Shown here: one piece after another, positions 17,305 to 26,669 of the stretch | Position numbering within the stretch: the first letter of the stretch is position 1 | How the letters are laid out: each line of letters opens with the position of its first letter | Assembly: GCA_903873295.1 (NCBI GenBank) | Contig: CAIQNV010000090.1 | Span: 1-63,273 of the forward strand | Length of the DNA stretch: 63,273 nucleotides | Origin: an uncultured Elusimicrobia bacterium | Lineage (GTDB): Bacteria; Elusimicrobiota; Elusimicrobia; Elusimicrobiales; UBA9959 | Reading direction: 5' to 3' | The notes under the pieces: model-generated | What the model was told of the DNA's origin: nothing | Seen by the model: only the letters and a program-made list of their open reading frames with translations | Databases searched by the model: none | Translations under genes and position numbers: made by a program

Positions 17305-18192
17305 TCATTTGTCCGGATGGTATTTCTCGTGCGCGCGCTTTATGTCGCCCTTGTCTATGTGGGCGTAGATCTGGGTGGTGTTGAGGCTGACATGGCCCAG
17401 CATCTCCTGTACCGAGCGCAGGTCCGCCCCGCCCTGCACCAGATGGCTGGCGAAAGTGTGGCGGAATAAATGGGGATGAGGTTTTATTTCCACCCCCGCC
17501 TCCCTGCCGAAAGTAACGATATCCTTCCACATGCTCACCCGGCTGAGCCGCCCGCCGGCGCGGTTCAAAAAAAGCTCGTCGGCCACGTCCTGCCCGCCGA
17601 ATTTCCGCTGCCGGGAGGAAAGATAATCTTTGAGCCGGCTCAGCGCCGCGGCGTTGACCGGCACCATGCGCTCCTTCGAGCCCTTCCCGAAAACCCTCAG
17701 CCAGCCCTGCTGGAAATTCACCGACTCAAGCCGCAGCCCCAGCAGCTCCGACACCCTTATGCCCGAGGCGTAAAGCAGTTCTATGGCGGCCGCGGCCCGC
17801 ACCTTGGCAAAAGCCTCCCCCGCCGGGTAGCTCAGGAGCTTTTCCATGTCGCGCCTGTCCAGGAACCGCGGCACTTTGCGCGGCAGCTTGGGCGCGCGGA
17901 AATTAGCGGTGGGGTCCTTGGCCGCCTTTCCTTCGAGCCGCAGGTAGCGGTAAAAAGCGCGCAAAGCTTCCGTCTTGCGGTAAATGGAGGCGGGCCCGAG
18001 CTTCTTCTCTTTTTTCAAAGACCACAGATAGGCTTCCAGGAACGGAGCTTCCGCCCGGGCCGGATCGGTCTTCCTGCCCTCGCAATAGATCAGGAATGCC
18101 TCGGTGTCGCCGGAGTAGGCCAGGCAGGTGTTCTTTGCCAGGCCCCGCTCCATGCCGAGATACCGCGAGAAGTCAACCGCCAGAGGGCGCAT
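17305..18192 (-). CDS. Xer-type tyrosine recombinase
   Basis: The 295-residue protein has the SAM-like N-terminal DNA-binding domain (FSRYLGMERGLAKNTCLAYSGD) and a catalytic domain with the active-site set of Xer enzymes: Arg in YASGIRVSELLGL, Lys in KGSKERMVPV, HLFRHTFASHL, LGHVSLNTTQIY with the second His, and the nucleophilic Tyr in TTQIYAH. Length and motifs fit XerC/XerD, which resolve chromosome dimers at dif; I cannot tell C from D. AAGGA lies upstream of the ATG. The gene follows recA by 23 bases, so both recombination genes are co-transcribed. Confidence 0.92.
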   Translation of the reverse strand: MRPLAVDFSRYLGMERGLAKNTCLAYSGDTEAFLIYCEGRKTDPARAEAPFLEAYLWSLKKEKKLGPASIYRKTEALRAFYRYLRLEGKAAKDPTANFRAPKLPRKVPRFLDRRDMEKLLSYPAGEAFAKVRAAAAIELLYASGIRVSELLGLRLESVNFQQGWLRVFGKGSKERMVPVNAAALSRLKDYLSSRQRKFGGQDVADELFLNRAGGRLSRVSMWKDIVTFGREAGVEIKPHPHLFRHTFASHLVQGGADLRSVQEMLGHVSLNTTQIYAHIDKGDIKRAHEKYHPDK

Positions 18193-18215
18193 TTATCCTT
18201 ATGAGATTCCGCTTC

Positions 18216-19313
18216 CTATTTCTTCGCGGCTTTTTCCCTTTTCTCGTAGGCTTTATCGGCGGCTTTTTCCGCCGCTTTCTCGGCCGCGATCTTCTCCGAA
18301 CCGGGGGTGGGTTTCATGCCCGGCAGCAGAAAGCGGCTGCGCAGCTCGGCCTCGATCGCGACGGCCTTGTCCTTATTGGCTTTGAGGTAGGCCTTCGCGT
18401 TCTCGCGGCCCTGGCCCATGCGGTCGCCGTTATAAATATACCAGGTGCCTGATTTTTCCAGCAGGCCCGTTTCCACGCCCATATCCAGCAGGCAGCCCTC
18501 GGTGGAGATGCCCTCGCCGTTAACCATTTCGAACTCGGCCTGGCGGTAAGGGGGCGCCACTTTGTTCTTCACCACTTTCACACGTATGCGCGCGCCGGTA
18601 ACCACATCGGCCTGCTTTATGGTCTCTATCTTCCTTATATCGAGGCGCACCGAAGCATAAAACTTCAGCGCCAGGCCGCCGGGGGTGGTTTCCGGGTTGC
18701 CGAACATCACGCCTATTTTGTGGCGGAGCTGGTTGATGAACATCACGGAAGTCTTGGAGGAAGCGATTATGGAGGTGAGCTTCCTGAGCGCCTGGCTCAT
18801 CAGCCTGGCCTGCAGGCCCACGTGCATATCGCCCATTTCGCCCTCGATCTCGGCCCGCGGCACCAGCGCGGCCACGGAGTCGATCACGATGATGTCCAGC
18901 GCGCCGGAGCGCACCAGTTTTTCGCAGATCTCCAGCGCCTGTTCGCCGCTGTCGGGCTGGGAAATAAGCAGATTGTCCACGTCCACCCCCAGCTTCTGCG
19001 CGTACACGGGATCCAGCGCGTGCTCGGCGTCTATGAAGGCAGCCATGCCGCCCCGCTTCTGGGCTTCCGCGATAACGTGCAGCGTCAGAGTGGTCTTGCC
19101 GGAGGCTTCCGGGCCGTAGATCTCTATAACGCGGCCGCGGGGCAGGCCGCCCACGCCCAGCGCCAGGTCCAGCGACAGCGCGCCGGTGGGGATAACCTCT
19201 ATCTTCATGCGGGCCGAGCGCTCGCCCAGCTTCATGATGGCCTCTTTGCCATAGCTTTTTTCAATCTGCGCCAGCGCCGCGTCGAGCGCCTTGGTTTTTT
19301 CTTCGCTTGCCAT
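18216..19313 (-). CDS. recA: Recombinase A
   Basis: This 365-residue RecA has the Walker A motif [10 protein letters not shown], the invariant blocks [21 protein letters not shown] (DNA-binding loop L2 region) and [13 protein letters not shown], and ends in a Lys/Ala/Glu-rich tail ([21 protein letters not shown]). It forms the ATP-dependent nucleoprotein filament for homologous recombination and SOS signalling. GGAGG lies 9 bases upstream of the ATG. I could not find a convincing LexA operator in the upstream region. It is the first gene of a minus-strand run continuing into the Xer recombinase. Confidence 0.98.
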   Translation of the reverse strand: MASEEKTKALDAALAQIEKSYGKEAIMKLGERSARMKIEVIPTGALSLDLALGVGGLPRGRVIEIYGPEASGKTTLTLHVIAEAQKRGGMAAFIDAEHALDPVYAQKLGVDVDNLLISQPDSGEQALEICEKLVRSGALDIIVIDSVAALVPRAEIEGEMGDMHVGLQARLMSQALRKLTSIIASSKTSVMFINQLRHKIGVMFGNPETTPGGLALKFYASVRLDIRKIETIKQADVVTGARIRVKVVKNKVAPPYRQAEFEMVNGEGISTEGCLLDMGVETGLLEKSGTWYIYNGDRMGQGRENAKAYLKANKDKAVAIEAELRSRFLLPGMKPTPGSEKIAAEKAAEKAADKAYEKREKAAKK

Positions 19314-19625
19314 ATATAAAACCTCCGTTAGCTAAATTATTACCCTAATAGTCTACATCATCACCCCGACAAGGGCGTGTCGGGTTGTTTTCCTGCTTTT
19401 TAATTCTTTTACCGGCTTAATCCGTGTATTATGTTAACATTTTTAAAAGGCGGCAGGCACCTTTTTTTGAGCCTGTACCCCCGCTTTTACCTGCAGGGGT
19501 TATGAAAATTGTATAATTTTAATGTGAACCGTGAAGTTCCGCTCTGCCGGGTGAAGATTATCCGGCTCCGCAAGTGAACTTTGCGCACGATACACAAATA
19601 TAAATCATAAAAGAGGGAAACTTAA
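19314..19625. promoter_or_regulatory. Divergent regulatory region between recA and the peptidase island
   Basis: On the recA side there is an inverted repeat CCCGACA (19365-19371) / TGTCGGG (19378-19384) of unknown role. On the other side TATAAT (19512-19517) should start transcription near 19524, giving a 100-base leader. The leader has nested complementary arms: AAGTTC (19534-19539) with GAACTT (19576-19581), enclosing GCCGG (19546-19550) with CCGGC (19562-19566). GAGGG precedes the ATG at 19626. I see no known riboswitch class. Confidence 0.45.
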
Positions 19626-20576
19626 ATGATTAAAATGAGTGGACTTACATTGATGGCGGTCACCGCGCTTTTGACACAGACCTTATTCGCGGCTGACCTG
19701 AAGGATTCATTCAGCGGGAAGGACCTGCTGCTGGCGGCGAACGGCGGCGCGAATATGCCTGCGATAGGCATTCTGCAGCCGGCAAAGGCCACGGAGGCCG
19801 ACGAGCGCAAGGCGACGCTGGACGGCATACTGGCCGACGTAAAAAAACTGTCCGGAGCTTCGAACAGGGCCGCGGACGCGGAATTGCTTATAAACTATCT
19901 CGGGTCCCCCCGCGCGGCCGCCGCGCTCAGCGGGGCGAGAACCGCGGGCGAAGCCGAAAAGTTAGCGGCCATCGACGCCATCTGGGCGCTTGGAGAACTT
20001 AAAGACGGCGCTTCCGCCCCCGCGCTGGAGAAGCTGCTGGCTTCCCCCGATCGGACCGTCCGGCTGAACGTTCTGGCCGCCCTTAAGAAAACCGGGGCCG
20101 CATCCCGCTTAAACCTGAGAGGCTTAAAAGAGGCCGACTATTCCGCTATCACCCCGGGGGATTTCCTGTTCCGCAAAGGCGTCTATGGGATGTTCAGCGG
20201 AAGTCTGTCCGTGGGGCATACCGCGATCTTCTACGGAATGGAAGACGGGATCCCCATGGTGATCCATGCCACGGCCTGGGAGGACGTAAGCAAAGCCGAT
20301 ATGGATGTTTTTATAAATGAAAAACCCTACTACGGCAACCGGACTACGCCCGTACCTCCGACACGGAAGCAAAGAGCGCGGATACTCGCCTGGCTGGTGG
20401 AGCAGCTCGGCTTGCCTTTTGACCTTTTCCATACTACGCAGAAGGGCCCCGATACCTTCGACTGCGTGGGGCTGACGGAAGCCGCCTACGAAGCGGTCGG
20501 CATAAATCCCACGCCCGACGAGCTTGAGCACCCGCTCGAGCCGCATGACCAGTACGACAACACCGTCCCCAACTGA
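19626..20576 (+). CDS. Exported HEAT-repeat protein with permuted NlpC/P60 (YiiX-like) domain
   Basis: The 316-residue product has a signal peptide (ends near TLFA), a helical region with HEAT-like units (AIDAIWALGELKDGASAPALEKLL and the following unit), and a C-terminal cysteine hydrolase-like domain beginning at PGDFLFRKG. The His (VGHTAIFYG) precedes the Cys (DTFDCVGLTEAAYE), the order found in circularly permuted NlpC/P60 proteins of the YiiX/LRAT group. Such enzymes cut amide or ester bonds in peptidoglycan peptides or lipids; the substrate here is unknown. It leads a group of exported peptidases and is followed by its own terminator. Confidence 0.75.
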   Translation: MIKMSGLTLMAVTALLTQTLFAADLKDSFSGKDLLLAANGGANMPAIGILQPAKATEADERKATLDGILADVKKLSGASNRAADAELLINYLGSPRAAAALSGARTAGEAEKLAAIDAIWALGELKDGASAPALEKLLASPDRTVRLNVLAALKKTGAASRLNLRGLKEADYSAITPGDFLFRKGVYGMFSGSLSVGHTAIFYGMEDGIPMVIHATAWEDVSKADMDVFINEKPYYGNRTTPVPPTRKQRARILAWLVEQLGLPFDLFHTTQKGPDTFDCVGLTEAAYEAVGINPTPDELEHPLEPHDQYDNTVPN

Positions 20577-20608
20577 CTTCGGAAGCGAACCAGCCTTTCG
20601 GACGAGTT

Positions 20609-20646
20609 AAAACCCCCCCGGCCTTTTAAACCCGGGGGGTTTTTTA
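20609..20646 (+). terminator. Rho-independent terminator
   Basis: A run of AAAACCCCCCCGG pairs with CCCGGGGGGTTTTTT around an AT-rich loop, ending the upstream HEAT/NlpC gene. Confidence 0.8.
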
Positions 20647-20760
20647 TTGTTCCCAGGGGCCAAAGGGCCCAGAAACCCGGGGGTCTGCGGGCCATTGCCG
20701 ATTAGCGGTTCGTGTTGTATAACATATATAAGAATTAACGGCGCGTTTGATATATAAAGC

Positions 20761-21678
20761 ATGAAAACACTTAAACTGATACTTTACGCGGCGCTGGCGC
20801 TGGCGGCGCTGCCGCTATTCTCCCTGGCTGACGACAGCAAAGGGATCTACGGCCGCGACGACCGCCTTGACTTTTTCGAGGCTCCCCCGGAGATGCGGGA
20901 CCTGGCCGATTCCGTGGTTTCCCTCTGGGACGCCGCCGATGTCAGCGGCGGGGTCTTCTCCAGCGGAGTTAGCCTGGCGACGGCCGAATTCGGCAGCGCT
21001 TCGGGTCTCTGCCCGTCAGAAAGGTTCTATACGCAGCCTGTAAGCATTGGCAGCTTATGCTCCGGCTCCCTGGTGGGGGAAGACCTGGTGATGACCGCCG
21101 GGCACTGCATGAAGACCGAGGACGATTGCAAAAAAACCAAAGTGGTGTTCGGCTACGCGATAAAAACGGCGGGCGCAGAGGCCGCCACCACGCTGCCGGA
21201 CAGCGAGGTATATGACTGCGCCGGGATAGTCAGGCGCTTCAACAGCAGGGATCCCGGGTCGGGCGGCCCGGGCGACAAATTTTACGGCGCCGATTTCGCG
21301 CTGATCAGGCTCGACCGCAAAGTTATCGGCCATAAGCCGCTGGCCCTCAACAGGGGAGCCGACCTGAAAAAGGGCGACGGGGTATTCACTATCGGCCACC
21401 CCGCCGGCCTGCCGCTCAAGATAGCCGGCGGCGCCACCGTGCGCGACTTCACCGGAGCGGGTTACTTCAAGACCGATCTGGACGCCTTCGGCGGCAACTC
21501 CGGCTCCCCGGTGTTTAACGCCGCCACCGGGCTTATTGAGGGGATAGTCGTGCGGGGCGGCCAGGATTTCATCAGCACTCCCGCGGGCTGCTCCGTAACG
21601 GCCACCGTCGCCCAAGCCGGCGGCCGCGGCGAGCAAGTGACCAAGATCTCCGCCCTCTCGGCCTTCATACCCGAGTAA
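20761..21678 (+). CDS. Exported trypsin-like serine protease, paralogue 1
   Basis: The 305-residue protein has a signal peptide (MKTLKLILYAALALAALPLFSLA) and the S1/S1B triad: His in TAGHCMKT, Asp in GADFALIRLDR, Ser in GGNSGSPVFN. The GNSGSPVF form is typical of the V8/glutamyl-endopeptidase-like branch. It should act outside the cytoplasm. No Shine-Dalgarno is visible and AT-rich -10-like sequence (20749-20756) abuts the ATG. The next gene is a close tandem copy three bases downstream. Confidence 0.9.
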   Translation: MKTLKLILYAALALAALPLFSLADDSKGIYGRDDRLDFFEAPPEMRDLADSVVSLWDAADVSGGVFSSGVSLATAEFGSASGLCPSERFYTQPVSIGSLCSGSLVGEDLVMTAGHCMKTEDDCKKTKVVFGYAIKTAGAEAATTLPDSEVYDCAGIVRRFNSRDPGSGGPGDKFYGADFALIRLDRKVIGHKPLALNRGADLKKGDGVFTIGHPAGLPLKIAGGATVRDFTGAGYFKTDLDAFGGNSGSPVFNAATGLIEGIVVRGGQDFISTPAGCSVTATVAQAGGRGEQVTKISALSAFIPE

Positions 21679-21680
21679 AC

Positions 21681-22607
21681 ATGAAAACATTGAAGATAAC
21701 GCTGAGCGCGGTCCTGGCCCTGGCGGCGCTGTCCCCGCTCTCCTTCGCCGAAGGCGGCAAAGCCGTTTACGGCAGCGACGACCGCCTGGACTTTTTCGAA
21801 GCCCCTCCCGAGATGCGGGCCCTGGCCGATTCGGTAGTTTCCTTCTGGGACGCCGCTTCCGTAGAGCCCGCGGATCCAGGGGAAGTAAAGCTTAAAACCG
21901 GGAAATTAACGGATAAATTCGGCGGCCGCAACCTCTGCCCTGACGAAAAATTCCAGGAGCAGCCTATCGGCGCCTCCTGCTCAGGCGCGCTGGTCGGGGA
22001 AGACCTGGTTATAACGGCCGGGCACTGCATGAAAACCGAAGACGATTGCAAAAAGACCAGAATAGTGTTCGGCTACGCGGTAAAAGAGGAAGGCGGCGGG
22101 GCCGTAACCACCCTGCCCGCCGGAGAGGTCTACGGCTGCGCCGGGATAATCACCCGTTTTATGGACGGCGAGTCCGGCTCCTACGCCCCCGCGGACAGCC
22201 GGCTTTCCGGCGCCGACTTCGCGCTGATCCGGCTGGACCGCAGGGCGGCCGGGCATAAGCCGCTGGCTATCAACAGAGGGGCCGACCTGAGGAAGGGCGA
22301 CGGGGTATTCGTTATCGGCCATCCCAGCGGCCTGCCGCTTAAAGCAGCCGGCGGCGCCGCCGTCCGCGGTTTCGCCGGGGGTTATTTCACGGCCGATCTG
22401 GACATTTTTCACGGGAACTCCGGCTCACCGGTGTTCAACTCCGGGACCGGGCTTATAGAAGGCCTCGTGGCGCGCAATGATGTGCTGGATTTCAATCTAA
22501 GCCCCGCCGGCTGCGTAATTACGGCCACCCACGCGCAGACCGAAGAACCCAATAACGACATTAGCAGGATCGCCGTCCTCTCGGACTTCATACCGGAACT
22601 GAAATAA
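21681..22607 (+). CDS. Exported trypsin-like serine protease, paralogue 2
   Basis: This 308-residue protein matches its neighbour throughout, including the identical segment GSDDRLDFFEAPPEMRALADSVVS with few changes, and keeps the triad (ITAGHCMKT, GADFALIRLD, HGNSGSPVFN). The region between the first conserved block and the first Cys has diverged most. The start is two bases after the upstream stop with no Shine-Dalgarno, so translation is presumably coupled. A recent tandem duplication is the simplest explanation. Confidence 0.9.
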   Translation: MKTLKITLSAVLALAALSPLSFAEGGKAVYGSDDRLDFFEAPPEMRALADSVVSFWDAASVEPADPGEVKLKTGKLTDKFGGRNLCPDEKFQEQPIGASCSGALVGEDLVITAGHCMKTEDDCKKTRIVFGYAVKEEGGGAVTTLPAGEVYGCAGIITRFMDGESGSYAPADSRLSGADFALIRLDRRAAGHKPLAINRGADLRKGDGVFVIGHPSGLPLKAAGGAAVRGFAGGYFTADLDIFHGNSGSPVFNSGTGLIEGLVARNDVLDFNLSPAGCVITATHAQTEEPNNDISRIAVLSDFIPELK

Positions 22608-22663
22608 CCATCGCCCCGCGCCCGACTCAGCCGGAGGAGCCGGGATTGAATTAAAAAGGTTTT

Positions 22664-25600
22664 ATGTTTTCCCGTACAAACCTGAAATTTATTTTTTTGG
22701 CCGCTATTCTCCCGCTCTGGACCGCGGGCGCGGCGTTCGCGCGTTCTGCGGCGCTCTCTTCCGCCCCGCTTAACCCGGAATACATAAAGTACCGGGACGC
22801 GCTTAAAACCGGGGCGGCCAAAGCCCCCGTGCCCGGCGGGCAGTCCCTGGGGTACATCCCGTCCCCGCTGGACCTGTCCCACGATACCGGAAAGAAACCG
22901 CTAAAAAGCTCCGGCGCTCCCGCGCTTAGTCCGGCTTTCTATCCCTCCTCCTATGATCTGCGGGGACTGGGCAAGGTTTCAGCGGTAAAGAATCAGTCTA
23001 CCTGCGGGGCCTGCTGGACTTTTTCCACTATGGCCGCGCTGGAATCCCGGCTGCTTACCGGGGAATCACGGGACTTTTCAGAAAACAATTTAAAAGACAC
23101 CAGCGGTTTCGACAATGATCCCTGCGCCGGCGGGAACAACCAGATGGCTACCTCCTATCTGGCCCGCTGGAGCGGCCCGCTGTCTGAAACTGCCGATCCG
23201 TATAATGTGGTAGCGAACCAGCAGGCGCCCGTCTATCCTTCCGCCTCCGCCCTGAAGCACATACAGGAAGCCCTTTTTTTACCGGACAGGTCGGGAGCGG
23301 CCGATAACGATACTATAAAAGAAGCTCTTACGACTTACGGAGCGGTCGCCACCTCTATCCGCTGGGAAGGCGCGACTAATACTTCCTCTTCCTATTACAA
23401 CTCAACCACCCACGCTTACGCGTATTACGGCAGCGGCGGAACCAACCATGCCGTTGCCATAGTGGGCTGGAACGACACTTACGACAAGAGCAATTTTGCG
23501 ACGCCCGCTCCCGGGAACGGGGCGTTCATAGTAAAGAACAGCTGGGGGACCGGCTGGGGCGAAAGCGGGTATTTTTATCTCTCTTATTACGACAGCAACA
23601 TAGTGAACAATACGGTCTATCCGGTCGTGGAAGAGACGACCCGGTATGATTCGGTCTATCAGTACGATCCCCTGGGCTGCACCACCCATCTTGGCTTTGA
23701 ATCTACCACAGGCTGGTTTTCAAATATCTTCACGGCCGCCGCCGGCAACACCAAGCTGAAGGCGGTGAGTTTCTATACCGCCGCCATGAACGCCTCCTAC
23801 ACCGTCAGGATCTACAGGGGCGTTACGACCGCGCCCGACACCGGCACTTTGATGCTCACCCAGACCGGCGTCATCCCTTATTCCGGGTACCACACCATTT
23901 CCCTGAACACCGAGGTCCCTTTGAGCGGCGGCCAGAAATTTTCCGTTGTCGTAGAGGCCGATACTCCCGGCTACGATTACCCGATACCGATAGAGGCGCC
24001 GATCCCCGGGGTCAGTTCTGAAGCAACGGCCGGGGCCGGGCAAAGCTATGTAAGTTCCGACGGCTCCGCCTGGGACGATCTTACCGCGTATCCTCAGGAC
24101 TGCCAGGACTGCAATGTTAATATAAAAGCGTTCGCCGTGAACATTATCCCTACCCCCGCCGATTTTTCAGGAACGGCGCGTGGGGTATCCTCCATTACCT
24201 GGACCTGGGACAGCTCCGCCGGCGCTACGCAATACAATTTTTATCCTTCCTCCGGCGGAGCCGCGATAATACTGGCGAGCCCGGTTTTAACCCAGATAGA
24301 GCTGTCGACCAATACGCAGTACAGCGCCCGGGTCTCGGCTTCCGCTACCAGCGAAAGCGAGCTGACCGCCGCGGTGGCGGTGTACACCCTGGCGGCGCCG
24401 CCGACGGGGTTCAGCCTGGTGACCGCGCAGAACACCTCCCTCACGGTACGCTGGGGCGCGAATGAAAACCCCGCCGGAACCCAGTACCGGCTGGACTACT
24501 GGGCGGCGGGCGGTTCAACCACCAGCGTGCAGGGCGCCGCCGCCGGCGCTACGGTGAGCGGCCTGACGCTCTCCACCACCTATTACCTGCGGGTGGGCGC
24601 GCTGAACGGGGACAATATTCTTACGGCTTCAAGCAGCGCGCTCGTGGCGCAGACCCTGCCGGCGCCGCCGGGGAATTTTTCCGGCGCGGGGCTGGGAGCC
24701 TCCTCGATCACCTGGACCTGGAACGGCGTCGCGGGCGCGGCACAATATAAATTTTATCCTTCCACCGGCGGCGCGGCGATAACGCTGACAGCTCCGGCTT
24801 TGACCCAGACGGACCTTTCGACTAACACGGCGTACGGCGCGCGTGTTTCCGCGGTAAATTCGGGCGGCGAAGGCGCGAAAGCCGCCGAAGTGTCGATTTA
24901 CACCCTGGCGGCTCCGCCGACCGGATATAGCCTGGTGTCCGCGCAGGACACCTCGCTCGAGGTTCATTGGGGAGCGAACGAAAACCCGGCCGGAACGCAG
25001 TACCGGCTGGACTATTGGGCCGCTGGCGGCTCCACGGCCAGCGTGCAGGGCGCCGCCGCCGGCGCTACGGTTAGCGGCCTGACGCCCTCTACTACTTATT
25101 ACCTGCGGGTGAGCGCGCTGAACGGGAACAATATTCCTACAGCTTCCGGCAGCACTTTTGTCGTGCAGACCCTGCCGCCGGCCCCGGGGAATTTTTCCGG
25201 CGCGGCGCTGGGTGTATCCTCCGTAACCTGGACCTGGAACGGAGTTCCGGGCGCCTCGCAATACAATTTTTATCCTTCCACCGGCGGCGCGGCGATAGCG
25301 CTTGCGGCGCCGGCTTTGACCCAGACGGACCTGTCGACTAACACCGCTTACGGCGCGCGCGTTTCCGCGGTTAATTCGGGCGGCGAAGGCGCGCTGGCCG
25401 CCACCACGACGATTTACACGCTGGCGGCCGCCCCGGCTTCGCCGGAACTAGCCTCGGTCTGGCTCAGCTCCGCCGCCGCGCTCTGGTCGCCCGCCCAGAA
25501 TCCGGCGGGAACGGTTTTCACGCTGGAGCTTTCCGTAAATAATTTTTCTTCCGTCTCCGCCTCGAGCCGCACCACCTTGAGCGCGGCGGCCTTTTCTGCT

Positions 25601-26668
25601 CTGCTGCCGGACACGAGCTATTATTTCCGTGTCAAAGCGGAGAACGGGGAGGGCCTCGCCAGCGCCTATACCCAGACGCTCACCACGGTTACTTTTGCGG
25701 CGGCGCCCTCAGGCTTAACCTTAACGCAGGTTTCAAGCGCGACCCTGTCCGCCGTCTGGCTGCGGAATTTAAATCCTTCCGATACTCAATTCGAACTGAG
25801 CCTGTCCAGCGCCGGCTTTGTCACGAATATCTCGACGCCGCTGCCTTTCGCCCCGGCTTCAGCCGTTACTCAGCTGAACCTGACGGGCCTTACGGCGGAG
25901 ACCACTTATTATGCCCGGGTGCGCGCGCGGAACCGCTCGGGCTTTACAACGGAATTCTCGACCGCCGCTTATTTTCTCCCCACCGATCTGACCCAGTCGG
26001 TCGACCCGGCTCTGCAGGCCGAGTTAACGTTCGCCAATGCTTTTTTAACGATCCCGCCCCGGGCTTTTTCCCAAACCCTGGCCGTGACGATGCAGGCGCC
26101 GGGTGCTTTCCCGGCGGAGACAAGCCTGGCGGCTTCCCTCACCGGGGTCAATTCGGGCGTGGAAATAACTACGGATAAGAATATTTCGCCCGTAAAAAAA
26201 CTGACCCTCACGCTGACTTACACTCCGACCCAGGCGGCGGGACTTAACGAGGCCCAATTCCTTATCGCCCGCTATGAGCCGGCCCGGGCCGTCTGGATCC
26301 CCTATCCCTCGACGCCCGACCCCGCGGCGAACCGGGTCACGGCTTATATCGATCATCTGTCCCTGTTCCAGATCATGATGGCGGCGCCGGCGGGGTCGCT
26401 GTCCGCCGCGGCCATAAAAATATTCCCTAATCCGGTGCGCCCTTCGCGGGGGCAGACCATGAAGTTCACGGGCCTGCCGGCCGCGGCTTCAATAAAAATT
26501 TACACCTTTCAGGGCGAGCTGGTGCGCGGGCTGACCGCGGACGCCTCCGGCATCGCGCAATGGGACGGACGCAATTCGGCGGGCCGGCCGGCCGCGGGCG
26601 AGGTCTACCTGGCGCTTATCAAGGCCGGCGGCGACACTAAAACTCTGAAAGTCATGGTGGAACGCTGA
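22664..26668 (+). CDS. Large exported papain-like (C1A) protease with Fn3 repeats and FlgD-like C-terminal domain
   Basis: The 1,334-residue protein has a signal peptide, a short propeptide region and a papain domain: the segment QSTCGACWTF with nucleophile Cys117, His262 in TNHAVAIVGW and Asn292 in KNSWGTGWGE. Residues of about 320-490 resemble the lectin-like domain that follows some prokaryotic C1A peptidases. About five fibronectin type III-like units of 83-88 residues follow (roughly 500-1110), then a beta domain. The last 85 residues (IKIFPNPVRPSRGQ onward, with GELVRGL and WDGRNSAGRPAAGEVYL) form a FlgD-like Ig domain of the kind used as a sorting signal. It is therefore probably a surface or secreted protease. 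It is followed one base later by a PorV-like gene. Confidence 0.88.
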   Translation: MFSRTNLKFIFLAAILPLWTAGAAFARSAALSSAPLNPEYIKYRDALKTGAAKAPVPGGQSLGYIPSPLDLSHDTGKKPLKSSGAPALSPAFYPSSYDLRGLGKVSAVKNQSTCGACWTFSTMAALESRLLTGESRDFSENNLKDTSGFDNDPCAGGNNQMATSYLARWSGPLSETADPYNVVANQQAPVYPSASALKHIQEALFLPDRSGAADNDTIKEALTTYGAVATSIRWEGATNTSSSYYNSTTHAYAYYGSGGTNHAVAIVGWNDTYDKSNFATPAPGNGAFIVKNSWGTGWGESGYFYLSYYDSNIVNNTVYPVVEETTRYDSVYQYDPLGCTTHLGFESTTGWFSNIFTAAAGNTKLKAVSFYTAAMNASYTVRIYRGVTTAPDTGTLMLTQTGVIPYSGYHTISLNTEVPLSGGQKFSVVVEADTPGYDYPIPIEAPIPGVSSEATAGAGQSYVSSDGSAWDDLTAYPQDCQDCNVNIKAFAVNIIPTPADFSGTARGVSSITWTWDSSAGATQYNFYPSSGGAAIILASPVLTQIELSTNTQYSARVSASATSESELTAAVAVYTLAAPPTGFSLVTAQNTSLTVRWGANENPAGTQYRLDYWAAGGSTTSVQGAAAGATVSGLTLSTTYYLRVGALNGDNILTASSSALVAQTLPAPPGNFSGAGLGASSITWTWNGVAGAAQYKFYPSTGGAAITLTAPALTQTDLSTNTAYGARVSAVNSGGEGAKAAEVSIYTLAAPPTGYSLVSAQDTSLEVHWGANENPAGTQYRLDYWAAGGSTASVQGAAAGATVSGLTPSTTYYLRVSALNGNNIPTASGSTFVVQTLPPAPGNFSGAALGVSSVTWTWNGVPGASQYNFYPSTGGAAIALAAPALTQTDLSTNTAYGARVSAVNSGGEGALAATTTIYTLAAAPASPELASVWLSSAAALWSPAQNPAGTVFTLELSVNNFSSVSASSRTTLSAAAFSALLPDTSYYFRVKAENGEGLASAYTQTLTTVTFAAAPSGLTLTQVSSATLSAVWLRNLNPSDTQFELSLSSAGFVTNISTPLPFAPASAVTQLNLTGLTAETTYYARVRARNRSGFTTEFSTAAYFLPTDLTQSVDPALQAELTFANAFLTIPPRAFSQTLAVTMQAPGAFPAETSLAASLTGVNSGVEITTDKNISPVKKLTLTLTYTPTQAAGLNEAQFLIARYEPARAVWIPYPSTPDPAANRVTAYIDHLSLFQIMMAAPAGSLSAAAIKIFPNPVRPSRGQTMKFTGLPAAASIKIYTFQGELVRGLTADASGIAQWDGRNSAGRPAAGEVYLALIKAGGDTKTLKVMVER
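24391..25422 (+). repeat. Two tandem 516-bp coding repeats
   Basis: Unit 1 begins at GGCGGC 24391, unit 2 at 24907, and the sequence after 25422 starts a third, diverged unit. Each unit encodes two different Fn3-like modules (172 residues). The units are clearly similar at DNA level, and a further half unit precedes 24391. This points to recent duplication or homogenisation by recombination. Confidence 0.8.
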
Positions 26669-26669
26669 T

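Noticed and set aside
17305..18192. Tyrosine recombinase considered as a phage or integron integrase
   Set aside because: It has Xer length and motifs, lies in the recA operon, and no attachment sites or phage genes are near.
19314..19625. LexA operator upstream of recA
   Set aside because: Neither CTGT-N8-ACAG nor GAAC-N4-GTTC was found with good spacing near the recA start; only an unrelated inverted repeat is visible.
24391..25422. Direct repeats considered as a CRISPR array or mobile element
   Set aside because: The repeat period is 516 bp, in frame inside a protease gene, and codes for Fn3-like modules.
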